Source: Betaproteobacteria bacterium (GTDB lineage: Bacteria > Pseudomonadota > Gammaproteobacteria > Burkholderiales > CAIKXV01). From it: DNA of 38,289 nt. The stretch is taken from the NCBI GenBank assembly GCA_947458265.1, contig CANGYF010000026.1:1-38289 (forward strand), in the 5' to 3' direction. Shown piece by piece: positions 7,977 to 15,946 of the stretch; within the stretch, counting starts at the first letter, position 1; each line of letters begins with the position of its first letter. Under the pieces are notes generated by a model. It was not told the origin of the DNA. It searched no databases and saw only the letters and a list, made by a program, of their open reading frames with translations. Position numbers and translations under genes: made by a program.

Positions 7977-9431
7977 TCAGATGAGGAAAAGCGTCGCCAG
8001 GCCGAGGAAGATGAAGAAGCCGCCGCTGTCGGTCAGTGCGGTAATCAGTACCGAGGAGCCCATCGCCGGGTCGCGGTCCAACCAGCGCCGGCCGAGCGGG
8101 ATCAGCACGCCGGCCAGCGCCGCCAGCAGCAGGTTCAGCGTCATCGCCGCCATGATCACGATCGACAGCGGGACGCTGCTGTAGAACAGCCAGACGACGA
8201 CGCCGACGATGCTGCCCCAGACCAGGCCGTTGATCAGCGCGATGGTCATCTCCTTGATGAACAGCTTGCGCGCACTGTCGCGGCTGATCTGGCCGAGCGC
8301 GAGTGCGCGCACGATCATGGTGATCGTCTGGTTGCCGGCGTTGCCGCCGATGCCGGCGACGATCGGCATCAATGCGGCGAGCGCCACCAGCTTCTCGATC
8401 GAGCCTTCGAACGCGCCGATCACGCGCGAGGCGATGAACGCGGTCACCAGGTTCACCGCCAGCCAGGTCCAGCGGTTCTTCAAGCTGTCCCAGACCGGCG
8501 CGAAGATGTCCTCTTCCTCGCGCAGGCCGCTCGCCTTCAGCTTCTCGGCCTCGGACGCCTCGCGAATGTAGTCGACGACCACGTCGACGGTCAGCCGGCC
8601 GAGCACCTCGCCCTGATCGTCGACCACGGGCGCGGAGATCAGGTCGTAGCGTTCGAAGGCGGTCGCGGCATCGCGCGCATCGTCGTCCGGATGGAAGCTG
8701 ACCACGTTGCGGTCGACCAGCGTCGCGACCTCGATCTCCGGCTCGTTCACGAGCAGCTTCTTCAGCGGCAGCACGCCGCGCAGGAGCCCCTTGCGATCGA
8801 CCACGAACAGCTTGTCGGTGTTGCTCGGCAGCTCGTCGAGCCGGCGCAGGTAGCGCAGCACGACCTCGATCGTCACGTCCTCGCGGATGGTGACCATCTC
8901 GAAATCCATCAGGCCGCCGACGCTGTCCTCCGGGTAGGAAAGCGCCTCGCGCAGCTGCTCGCGCTCCTCGGCCGACAACGACTTGAACAGGTCGGCGATC
9001 ACCTCGTCCGGCAGGTCGCGCGCAAGGTCGGCGATCTCGTCGGTGTCGAGTTGCTCGGTCGCAGCTACCAGCTCGCCGCGGTCCATGTCCGCGATCAGCG
9101 TTTCCCGGACCGCGTCGGACACCTCGAGCAGGATCTCGCCGTCCCGATCCGCCTTGACCAGTTGCCAGACGCGCAGACGATCATCGAGCGGCAGCGCTTC
9201 CAGGATCAGCGCCACGTCGGCCGGATGCAGCGCGTCGAGGCGCGACTGCAGCTCAGCCTCGTTCTGCTTGTGCACGAGCGAATCGACCAGCGGCTGGCGA
9301 TCGGTCAGGCTGCCGCTGCGCCCCTCACCCTCGCGATGCGCCAGCGACTCGACCACGCGCTGGCGCCGCAGAAGATCCGTGATCTCCTGCAGGGATTCCT
9401 GCACGCTGCGCGGTTCGTCGACGTCGGCCAT
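7977..9431 (-). CDS. mgtE: Magnesium transporter MgtE
   Basis: 484 aa. Dimeric inner-membrane Mg2+ channel gated by cytosolic Mg2+. The order of parts is typical: a helical MgtE N domain (about 45-160, with LDALHPADVALILEALP and RDLPDEVIADLF), a CBS pair (about 165-285, including VDRKGLLRGVLPLKKLL and DDQGEVLGRLTVDVVVDYI), and a C-terminal membrane domain of about five helices, with the pore-lining family sequence GIGGNAGNQT. The ATG at 9431 has no strong ribosome site. Downstream is a three-unit REP-like locus; upstream is the RAYT element. Confidence 0.95.
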   Translation of the reverse strand: MADVDEPRSVQESLQEITDLLRRQRVVESLAHREGEGRSGSLTDRQPLVDSLVHKQNEAELQSRLDALHPADVALILEALPLDDRLRVWQLVKADRDGEILLEVSDAVRETLIADMDRGELVAATEQLDTDEIADLARDLPDEVIADLFKSLSAEEREQLREALSYPEDSVGGLMDFEMVTIREDVTIEVVLRYLRRLDELPSNTDKLFVVDRKGLLRGVLPLKKLLVNEPEIEVATLVDRNVVSFHPDDDARDAATAFERYDLISAPVVDDQGEVLGRLTVDVVVDYIREASEAEKLKASGLREEEDIFAPVWDSLKNRWTWLAVNLVTAFIASRVIGAFEGSIEKLVALAALMPIVAGIGGNAGNQTITMIVRALALGQISRDSARKLFIKEMTIALINGLVWGSIVGVVVWLFYSSVPLSIVIMAAMTLNLLLAALAGVLIPLGRRWLDRDPAMGSSVLITALTDSGGFFIFLGLATLFLI

Positions 9432-9481
9432 GGCAATGGCTCGCGGCCCGGTTCAATGGTGGCGCGATTGTATGCGCCCTT

Positions 9482-9545
9482 AATCCGGGTCAGAGACGAT
9501 TTATCGCAGAAACCTGCGTCAATAACTCGGGTCAGACACCATTTT
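9482..9545 (+). repeat. REP-like locus 2: two direct units left of the RAYT
   Basis: Unit 9482-9504 has core GGTCAGAGA (B type). Unit 9521-9545 has core GGTCAGACA (A type), with a T in place of the first C of the arm. Both are in plus orientation and lie upstream of the transposase gene and of the mgtE start (9431, minus strand). Confidence 0.88.
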
Positions 9546-9689
9546 CCAAGCGCGCCAGGGCCGATGCTGCGGAGCGCAACGCGGAGCCTCCGACGTGGCC
9601 GGACGTATGCCGGACAAGGCAGACCTATGCGCAGGCAAGTCGCGTTTCCCGGGATGGCGTCACTCTCGGTACCAGTACACCCTGCGCAG

Positions 9690-10400
9690 ATGCCCAGGCG
9701 CCCCAGACTCCACATCAGTTCGATGCCGCAGCATGTCGTCCAGCGCGGGAACAACCGGGCGACGTGCTTCCGCTCCGACGAAGATCGCCGCCACTACCTG
9801 CGATGGCTGGCAGATGCGGCAGGTCGGTGCGGCTGCCATATTCACGCCTATGTCCTGATGACCAACCATGTGCACTTGCTGCTGACAGGCGACAGCGACA
9901 CGTCCATTCCAGGGCTGATGCAATCGCTGGGCACCCGCTTTGCCCGCTATGTAAACCGACGGTACGAGCGCACCGGTACGCTCTGGGAGGGCCGGTACCA
10001 CGCAAGCCTGGTGGACAGCGAAAGCTACCTGCTCGGATGCATGCGGTACATCGAGGCGAACCCGGTGCGCGCGGCTATCGCTGCCTCGCCAGCCGCCTAT
10101 CGCTGGTCGAGCTTTCGCTGCAATGCGATGGGGGAGACGGATGAACGGATCACGCCGCACCCCGCGTACGAAAAGCTGGGCGATCGGCCGGAGGCGCGCT
10201 GTGCAGCGTATACCCTCCTGTTCGAGCAGGCCCTGCCGGCAGAGGAGCTCGCCTGCATTCGCGACTCTACCCGAGGCGGGCTGCCCACCGGGAGCGACGC
10301 CTTCCGCGAATGGGTGGCCGCCCGCCTCGGCTCGGTTGCTGTCCCGTTGAAGCGGGGGCGCCCGGTTGCTCGGCGCGGAGAAGGTATAAATCGTCTCTGA
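9690..10400 (+). CDS. REP-associated tyrosine transposase (RAYT, Y1_Tnp / TnpA_REP family)
   Basis: 236 aa from the ATG at 9690, chosen because MPRRPRLHISSMPQHVVQRG is the usual RAYT N-terminus; the frame is open far upstream across antisense mgtE, which is not real coding. Single-strand DNA endonuclease of the HUH type. The metal-binding HxH is His60-Val-His62 in MTNHVHLL, and the likely nucleophile is Tyr113 in SESYLLGCMRYIEANPVRA. Other family blocks are YERTGTLWEGRYHASL and YRWSSFRCNA. RAYTs act on REP hairpins and spread as domesticated single-copy genes. Its TGA stop (10398-10400) is inside the right-hand repeat. No clear ribosome site is visible. It appears full length and intact. Confidence 0.92.
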   Translation: MPRRPRLHISSMPQHVVQRGNNRATCFRSDEDRRHYLRWLADAAGRCGCHIHAYVLMTNHVHLLLTGDSDTSIPGLMQSLGTRFARYVNRRYERTGTLWEGRYHASLVDSESYLLGCMRYIEANPVRAAIAASPAAYRWSSFRCNAMGETDERITPHPAYEKLGDRPEARCAAYTLLFEQALPAEELACIRDSTRGGLPTGSDAFREWVAARLGSVAVPLKRGRPVARRGEGINRL

Positions 10401-10450
10401 CCCGGATTGTCGTAAATCGTCTCTGACCCGGATTTTCGCGACCCGGGTTT
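10386..10450 (-). repeat. REP-like locus 3: two direct units plus a fragment right of the RAYT
   Basis: Units at 10386-10408 and 10413-10436 are both in minus orientation with core GGTCAGAGA. A half-unit acccgggttt follows at 10441-10450 and runs directly into the mtgA stop codon (10450-10452). The first unit supplies the RAYT stop codon. Confidence 0.88.
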
Positions 10451-11145
10451 CAGGGCACGGTGGCGCGGGGCATGCGGGACTGGATGATCTCGGTGTAGCG
10501 GGCCAGCCAGCGCGAGCCGCGGTTGCGGTCGTAGAAGCGTGGGTTGGGCACCATGGCGGCGAGGCGGGCGGCCTGTGCGGGTGTCAGTTGGGCGGCCGAG
10601 ACGCCGAAGTAGTGGCGTGCGGCGGCCTCGGCGCCGAACACGCCGTTGCCCCACTCGATCACGTTCAGGTAGATCTCGAGGATGCGGCGCTTGTCCATCG
10701 TCTGTTCGAGCATCAGGGTGATCGCGGCTTCCTGCACCTTGCGCGTCCGGGTGCGCGCATCGGACAGGAAAAGGTTCTTCGCCAGCTGCTGGCTGATCGT
10801 CGAGCCGCCGCGTACCACCCGTCCCTGCTTGCGGTTCTGCTCGAGCGCCTTCTGGATCGCGTCCCAGTCGAAGCCTTCGTGGTCGACGAACTTGTCGTCC
10901 TCCGCGACAATGATCGCGCGCTTCAGGTGGATCGAGATGCGATCGTACGGTACCCACTGATGCCGCAAGCGCGCCTTCGCGTCCTTCTCCTGAAGCTGCT
11001 CCAGGCGCAGGCGCATGAACGAGGTCTCAGCCGGGTTCTCGTACTTCCAGTAGACCACGTGCCCGAACAGCCAGAGCTGCCAGGCCAGCAAGGCACCGAG
11101 CGCAAGCAGCAGCAGTCGGGCAGTCCAGCGGAAGAGCGTGCGCAC
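10450..11145 (-). CDS. mtgA: Monofunctional biosynthetic peptidoglycan transglycosylase
   Basis: 231 aa from a GTG at 11145, giving the typical short cytoplasmic start (VRTLFRWTARLL) and one membrane anchor (about 8-28). Family 51 glycosyltransferase that polymerises lipid II into glycan strands in the periplasm. Motifs are IIVAEDDKFVDHEGFD (catalytic Glu in AEDDKF), RGGSTISQQLAKNLFLS, and KRRILEIYLNVIEWGNGVFG. The frame is open upstream into aroE, but those residues look unlike protein. It is the last gene of a minus-strand row RNase II-TonB-aroE-mtgA. Its stop lies at the edge of a REP-like fragment. Confidence 0.93.
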   Translation of the reverse strand: MRTLFRWTARLLLLALGALLAWQLWLFGHVVYWKYENPAETSFMRLRLEQLQEKDAKARLRHQWVPYDRISIHLKRAIIVAEDDKFVDHEGFDWDAIQKALEQNRKQGRVVRGGSTISQQLAKNLFLSDARTRTRKVQEAAITLMLEQTMDKRRILEIYLNVIEWGNGVFGAEAAARHYFGVSAAQLTPAQAARLAAMVPNPRFYDRNRGSRWLARYTEIIQSRMPRATVP

Positions 11146-11192
11146 GGCAGGATCGGTCGCGGAGGTGGCGGTCTGTCCGTCGACGGACGCGC

Positions 11193-12026
11193 TCAGTGGC
11201 CGGCCCGGGCGCCGCGCCACGGCTGTGCCAGCCCTGCGAGCACGCCAGCCGTGGACGGCCGCACGCCGCGCCAGAGCAAGAACGACTCCGCCGCCTGCTC
11301 GACCAGCATGCCGATGCCGTCGGCGATGCGCGCGCCGTCGCGCGCCGCCGCAGCCAGGAACGCCGTCGGCTCGACCGAATACATCATGTCGTAGCACAGC
11401 CCGCCCGGCACCAGCCGCGCGCGCCCGGTGGACGGTGCCTCGGAACCAAGGCTGGCCGAAGTGGCATTGACGATGATCTCGAACTCGCCCTCGATGGCTT
11501 CGAGCGCCCCGCCGGTGACCGGCGTACCGGCATGGCGTGCCGCCAGTGCCTCGGCGCGCGCAGCCGTGCGGTTGGCCACGTGCAGCAGCCGCACGCCGGC
11601 GTCGAGCAAGGGCAGCACCACCCCGGCCGCTGCGCCGCCCGCCCCGAGCATCAGCACCCGCGCGCCGGCCAGTGGCTGCCCGAGGTTGACCTCGATGTCG
11701 CGCACCAGTCCGACGCCATCGGTGTTGTCACCGAAGACCGTGCCATCGGGTTCGAAGCGCAGTGTATTGACCGCCTCTGCCGAAGCAGCTCGCGCACTGC
11801 AGGTCGTCGCGAGCAACCAGGCCTCGCGCTTGAACGGCAACGTGACGTTCGCCCCGCGTCCGCCATCACGGCGGAACGCCTCCACCGTCTCGGCAAAGCC
11901 GTCGATCGGCGCCAGGATGCGCTCGTAGACGATGTCCTGCCCGGTCTCGGCCGCGAACGCCGTGTGGATCGCGGGCGAGCGGCTGTGCGCAACGGGATTG
12001 CCGAACACGGCGTAGCGATCGCTCAT
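11193..12026 (-). CDS. aroE: Shikimate dehydrogenase
   Basis: 277 aa. NADP-dependent reduction of 3-dehydroshikimate in aromatic amino-acid synthesis, cytosolic. The shikimate-binding N-terminal block is FGNPVAHSRSPAIHTAFA; the catalytic Lys is in NVTLPFKREAW and the Asp in FGDNTDGVGLVRD. The Rossmann motif is MLGAGGAAAGVVLPL, followed by the NADP-selective NRTAARAEALA. The ATG has GAGGAA upstream. It starts 13 nt after the TonB-family gene and ends 47 nt before mtgA, consistent with one operon. Confidence 0.96.
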   Translation of the reverse strand: MSDRYAVFGNPVAHSRSPAIHTAFAAETGQDIVYERILAPIDGFAETVEAFRRDGGRGANVTLPFKREAWLLATTCSARAASAEAVNTLRFEPDGTVFGDNTDGVGLVRDIEVNLGQPLAGARVLMLGAGGAAAGVVLPLLDAGVRLLHVANRTAARAEALAARHAGTPVTGGALEAIEGEFEIIVNATSASLGSEAPSTGRARLVPGGLCYDMMYSVEPTAFLAAAARDGARIADGIGMLVEQAAESFLLWRGVRPSTAGVLAGLAQPWRGARAGH

Positions 12027-12039
12027 CGGTTCCTCTGCC

Positions 12040-12987
12040 TCACTGCCCCATGAACTGCTCGCCCGTGGTGAAGCTCCACGTGCGGGTGATCGCCAGGATG
12101 TCGGTGTCCTTCGCGATGTCGGGCGGGAATCTGGAAAACGGCGCTGCCAGTTCGACGATGCGGATCGCCGCCTGGTCGAGCAGCCTGAAGCCGGACGAAC
12201 GATTGACTTCGATGCTGTCTACCGATCCGTCCCGCCGCACCGACACCGTGAGCACCAGCGTGCCGTACAGCTTCTGTCGCCGCGCCTCGTCCGGATAGTT
12301 CAGATTGCCGACGCGTTCGATCTTGCCACGCCAGTCCTCGACATAGCGCGCGAATCGGTCCTCCTGCGCACGCGCACCGACGAACTGCTTGCGCGGCCGC
12401 TCCTGGTAGGCGCTGAACTCCTTCGACAGTTCCGCCCGCAGGCGCGCCATCTCGAGGCTGCGCGAAGCAAGGTCGGCCGAACTCGGCGTGGCCGCAGGCT
12501 GCGACTGCGGCACCGGCTGCGGGCCCGGAGTGGTGTCGCGGTTGTCGATCGGCACCGCGGACTTGATGCGCGCCATCACGCGCTGCGTCTCGGCCTCGAG
12601 TTCCGCCACCCGCGCGCGGGCAGCCGCAGCCGGATCAGGCACGTCGGCGCCAGTTGGCGACTGCGGCAGCGGCGTCTTCGCACGCACCTTCGCATCGGTG
12701 TTACCGCCGCCGTCGAGGTTGGACTGCGCGCGCACATCGGCGTTCAGCGGCGCCTGAAGGGTACGCGCGTTGACCAGCACCACCTCGATAGGCGCCGGCG
12801 CGGCCGACCGGCCGCTGCTGTCGGGCAGCGTGAAGTGCGTCGCAAGCAGCGTGGCATGCACCAGTACCGACACGATGACCGTCAGCATCAGCGTACGGTT
12901 CGCAGGTGCCACGTAGGAGAACGGCGGCGCCAGGAACAGCGCCTCAGGCGCCGGGTAGCGGTTGGGCAACCGGATCAGCGAGGCCAC
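12040..12987 (-). CDS. TonB-family energy-transducing protein
   Basis: 315 aa from a GTG at 12987. A cytoplasmic segment of about 30 residues precedes one membrane helix (about 33-51, LMLTVIVSVLVHATLLATHF). A Pro/Gln/Ala-rich periplasmic region with a short coiled coil (VAELEAETQRVMARIK) follows, then a C-terminal TonB domain (about 220-310, with NYPDEARRQKLYGTLVLTV and the RRDGSVDSIEVNRSSG block). Such proteins pass proton-motive force to outer-membrane receptors. No ExbB/ExbD genes are adjacent. The position beside aroE and the RNase II gene is common in betaproteobacteria. Confidence 0.9.
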   Translation of the reverse strand: MASLIRLPNRYPAPEALFLAPPFSYVAPANRTLMLTVIVSVLVHATLLATHFTLPDSSGRSAAPAPIEVVLVNARTLQAPLNADVRAQSNLDGGGNTDAKVRAKTPLPQSPTGADVPDPAAAARARVAELEAETQRVMARIKSAVPIDNRDTTPGPQPVPQSQPAATPSSADLASRSLEMARLRAELSKEFSAYQERPRKQFVGARAQEDRFARYVEDWRGKIERVGNLNYPDEARRQKLYGTLVLTVSVRRDGSVDSIEVNRSSGFRLLDQAAIRIVELAAPFSRFPPDIAKDTDILAITRTWSFTTGEQFMGQ

Positions 12988-13084
12988 GGCATCGGCTGCG
13001 GGAGCGGGCAGGTCACCATGGCGCGGATTCTAGGCGAGCAGCCGCGGGCTGTCATGCGTTATCGGGACGCGGGACGGCCCCCGT

Positions 13085-14977
13085 TCAGGCCAACGCTTCG
13101 GCGAAGGTCAGGTCGAGCAGCAGGTCGTACAGGTCGATGCGATCGACCACCAGCCGGACCCGGGTACCCGCCGCCAGTTCCGGCACCGAAGGCACCCTGG
13201 CCACGATCGGCACGCCGGACAGGCGCACGAGGTTGTCGCGGATCACCTCGCCGTCGATCGACGTCAGCCCCTGCTGCCCGATCCACACCAGCGACCAGTA
13301 GCGCTCGAGCGTGCGCTGCGCCTCGGCATAGGCTTCATAGGCGAGTTCGAAAGAGCGCATCGCGGCCAGCATCGCCTCGCTGCCGGCCGGATATGGCGGC
13401 ACCTCGCCACGCACCCAGCTCGCGATCTGCCGCTGGTTGATCAGGTCGACCATCCGGCGCAGCGGTGAGCTGGCCCAGGTGTAGTGCGCGACACCCAGCC
13501 CCTGGTGCGGGGAGGCGACGGTGGTCATGAACACCTTGCCGCTCGACTGTGCACGGTAGATCGCCGGCACCTGCGCGCGCGCGAGCTCGCCGCCCCACTG
13601 GCTGTTGGCGAAGATCATCAGTTCGGCCACCAGCGTGTCGAGCGGCGCGCCGCGTGCGCGCGGCCGCAGCGTGATCGTCTCGCCCTCGACGATGAACGTG
13701 TACTCGACCCGTCCGCTGCCGGTCTCGGCCTGCTTGCCGCGCATCGACTGCAGCTTCTGCGCGAAACCCCAGAGCGTCCACAGCTCGCGTCCGCGTGCAT
13801 GGTCCAGGCGCGGATCGGGCAACGCAGCCGCCTTCGCCAGCGCGTCCGTGGTGAAGCAGGGTTCGAGGTGCTCCAGCCGCAGGTTGTCGGCCACCTGCAC
13901 CCGTTCGACCGCAGAACGGGTCGAGCGCACGGTGAAGTCGGCGTCGACATCGACATAGAGCGACACCGCGGGCACGGTGCGCCCTTCGGCCAGCGTGAAG
14001 CGCTCGACCACCGCATCGGGCAGCATCGTGATCTTGCGTCCGGGGAAGTAGGCAGTCGACAGGCGCGACAGCGCGACCTCGTCCAGCGCCGAGCCGGCCG
14101 CGATGCCGAGCGAGGGCGCGGCGATGTGCACGCCGATACGCCAGCCGCTGCCCAGCGGCTGCACCGAGAAGGCGTCGTCGATCTCGGTGGTGGCGGTGTC
14201 GTCGATCGAGAAAGCCGCCACGTCCGCGGTCTCGAGCGCAGGCAGCGGCGCGAGCAGCGCGTCGAGCCCCCCGGACCCTGCACCATCCAGCGCGAAGCCG
14301 GTGCCGGCACGGAAGTGCTCGAACAGGAAGCGGCCGAAGTGGAAATCGTGCGCCGAGGCGATCGCCCCGCAGTGCTGCATCAGGTGCGGCACGCTCAGGC
14401 CCGACTCGGCACACGCCGCCTCGACCGCCTTCCAGGCGATCGTCTGCTTCTCGGGCGCGTACAGCAGCGACGGCACCAGCGGCCGTATCGCCTCGGGCAG
14501 CTCGCCCGCCACCAGCGCGACCGTCCACTGCGCCTGCTGCTCGGCCTCGCGCTTGCGCCGCTCGACACCGGCCAGCGCGGCCTTGAGCGACTCGGCAGGC
14601 GCCCGCTTGTACAGGCCCTTGCCGCGCTTGTAGAAGTACATCGGGTTGGCATGCAGCCGTAGCAGCATCGCCGCGCGCTCGATTGGGGATGCGGTCTTGC
14701 CGGCGGCCGCGCCGAAGTACTCGCTCGCGGCATCGTCGAACCCGAACTCGTCGGCGGTGATCGCCTCCCACAGGAAACCGGGGTCGAGCGTGTCGGCCAG
14801 CGCCTTCGCATCGTCCAGCAGCGACTTCGGTGCCGGCGCCTCGAAGCGGAACAGCACGTTGGAAGCCTTCACCTTCGAGCGCTTGCCGTGCGGCGCCTCG
14901 ACCTGCAGCGAGGTGGTGTTGTCGGCGAGCACGCTGCCAGCCCGCAGCTCGCCTTCTTCCTCGTAAAAAACGTTCAT
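13085..14977 (-). CDS. RNase II/RNase R-family exoribonuclease
   Basis: 630 aa from the ATG at 14977 (MNVFYEEEGELRAGSVLADN), the standard start of this betaproteobacterial family; the frame is open to 15031. Processive 3'-5' RNA exonuclease. A cold-shock-like N-terminal region leads to the RNB catalytic domain, whose metal-binding aspartates lie in FSIDDTATTEIDDAFSV (about 274-290). The conserved substrate-channel motif is SSPLRRMVDLINQRQIA near 525-540. The C-terminus (about 585-630) looks like an S1-type fold. Two tandem hairpins and a TATACT box lie upstream (15032-15091). Confidence 0.92.
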   Translation of the reverse strand: MNVFYEEEGELRAGSVLADNTTSLQVEAPHGKRSKVKASNVLFRFEAPAPKSLLDDAKALADTLDPGFLWEAITADEFGFDDAASEYFGAAAGKTASPIERAAMLLRLHANPMYFYKRGKGLYKRAPAESLKAALAGVERRKREAEQQAQWTVALVAGELPEAIRPLVPSLLYAPEKQTIAWKAVEAACAESGLSVPHLMQHCGAIASAHDFHFGRFLFEHFRAGTGFALDGAGSGGLDALLAPLPALETADVAAFSIDDTATTEIDDAFSVQPLGSGWRIGVHIAAPSLGIAAGSALDEVALSRLSTAYFPGRKITMLPDAVVERFTLAEGRTVPAVSLYVDVDADFTVRSTRSAVERVQVADNLRLEHLEPCFTTDALAKAAALPDPRLDHARGRELWTLWGFAQKLQSMRGKQAETGSGRVEYTFIVEGETITLRPRARGAPLDTLVAELMIFANSQWGGELARAQVPAIYRAQSSGKVFMTTVASPHQGLGVAHYTWASSPLRRMVDLINQRQIASWVRGEVPPYPAGSEAMLAAMRSFELAYEAYAEAQRTLERYWSLVWIGQQGLTSIDGEVIRDNLVRLSGVPIVARVPSVPELAAGTRVRLVVDRIDLYDLLLDLTFAEALA

Positions 14978-15031
14978 CAGGGCCGCAGTCGGTGAAGCGC
15001 GCATGAAGGCCGCATTGCAAACGTACGGCAT

Positions 15032-15091
15032 CGGGCAGCCCAGCTGCCCGGACGGACGCGCAGTGCGTCCATGCGCCGGGCGCGCAGTATA
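15032..15091 (-). promoter_or_regulatory. Putative -10 box and tandem hairpins in the RNase II leader
   Basis: On the minus strand a TATACT hexamer (15091-15086) has no good -35 partner. Downstream come two perfect hairpins: GGACGC-loop-GCGTCC (15054-15070) and CGGGCAG-loop-CTGCCCG (15032-15050). If transcription starts near 15079, the RNase II message would have a structured leader of about 100 nt. Alternatively the hairpins could end the upstream esterase transcript, though no T-run follows. Confidence 0.35.
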
Positions 15092-15143
15092 CCGGAGCGA
15101 CCTGCTTCCGCCGCCCGCCCGGGCAGGCCGGCGACCGCTACGC

Positions 15144-15761
15144 TCAGCCGGCGCGAGTCCGCGGCCGTCGGGCGCGCGCCATCGGGTCAGGCGGCGCCAG
15201 CATGCCGGCGAAGCGCAGTACGTCGTCGATGTGGTCGGTGAAGCTGGAGAACCCGTGATCGCCGCCCTCGACGATCACCTGCCGGGCACCAGCATACTTC
15301 GCGACGGCCTGGCGCCAGTCGAGCACTTCGTCGCCGGTCTCGACCAGCAGCAGGTAGCGCTCCGGACGGGTCACCGGCTCGACCTCCAGCGCCGCAAGCT
15401 CCGCGATGTGTGCCGGTGTCAGCGCCCACTTCTCGCCGGAATGAAGGTTCTGCTGCTCGCCGACGAACGGCGCCAGCAGCACATGCGGCTGCACAGCAGG
15501 GTTCACCAGTACCGCCCTCGCACCATGCTTCTCGGCCAGGTGGGTGGCATAGAAGCCGCCGAGCGAACTGCCGATGAAGGTGACGCCGGAGGCATCGGCC
15601 GGCAGCAGCACGTCGATCGAGGCGATCGCCTCTTTCGGGGAGTGCGGCAGCGCAGGACAGGCGAGCTGGTCGAGCAGGTCGAGGTCGGCCATGCGCGCTT
15701 CGACCAGGCGGGCCTTGAGCGACTGCGGAGAACTGTTGAAGCCGTGCAGGTAGACGATCAT
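15144..15761 (-). CDS. YqiA/UPF0227-family alpha/beta-hydrolase (esterase)
   Basis: 205 aa. Small cytosolic esterase fold. It opens with MIVYLHGFNSSPQSLKA, the family's oxyanion region. The nucleophile elbow is GSSLGG (Ser in TFIGSSLGGFYA), the acid lies near LLLVETGDEVLDW, and the His is in VEGGDHGFSSF. YqiA of E. coli hydrolyses short acyl esters; the natural substrate is unknown. It starts the minus-strand row leading to the RNase II gene (gap 166 bp, with hairpins). The kelch operon diverges upstream. Confidence 0.9.
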   Translation of the reverse strand: MIVYLHGFNSSPQSLKARLVEARMADLDLLDQLACPALPHSPKEAIASIDVLLPADASGVTFIGSSLGGFYATHLAEKHGARAVLVNPAVQPHVLLAPFVGEQQNLHSGEKWALTPAHIAELAALEVEPVTRPERYLLLVETGDEVLDWRQAVAKYAGARQVIVEGGDHGFSSFTDHIDDVLRFAGMLAPPDPMARARRPRTRAG

Positions 15762-15946
15762 CTTGGGTGTCGGGTAGGACGCACGGCGGACTGCCGGCCG
15801 GCCCCAAGGATAGCTGGTCAGCCGGCCGGTACGCGTTTACGATGGCGTTGAAGCGGGCAGCATGCAGGCGCCGCTCCCGGGCCGGGCATCCCCGTCCGAC
15901 GGGGGCGCAGGCAAGACCCGCACCGTCCGACCCTGGAGGAGTACCC

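Larger units (their letters stand above)
9482..10436 (+). mobile_element. RAYT gene with its flanking inverted REP-like repeats
   Basis: The transposase gene (9690-10400) lies between two units on the left (9482-9504 and 9521-9545, both +) and two on the right (10386-10408 and 10413-10436, both -). The outer left and inner right units are identical over 23 nt in inverted orientation (AATCCGGGTC with AGAGACGATTTAT). The whole block sits between mgtE and mtgA, which both run in the opposite direction. No target-site duplication is apparent, as expected for this class. Ends are taken from the repeats, so the exact boundaries are uncertain. Confidence 0.8.

Noticed and set aside
7935-9689. Upstream in-frame extension of the RAYT frame
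   Set aside because: It runs antisense through mgtE and gives a His/Asp/Arg-rich sequence with no family; the RAYT N-terminus starts at 9690.
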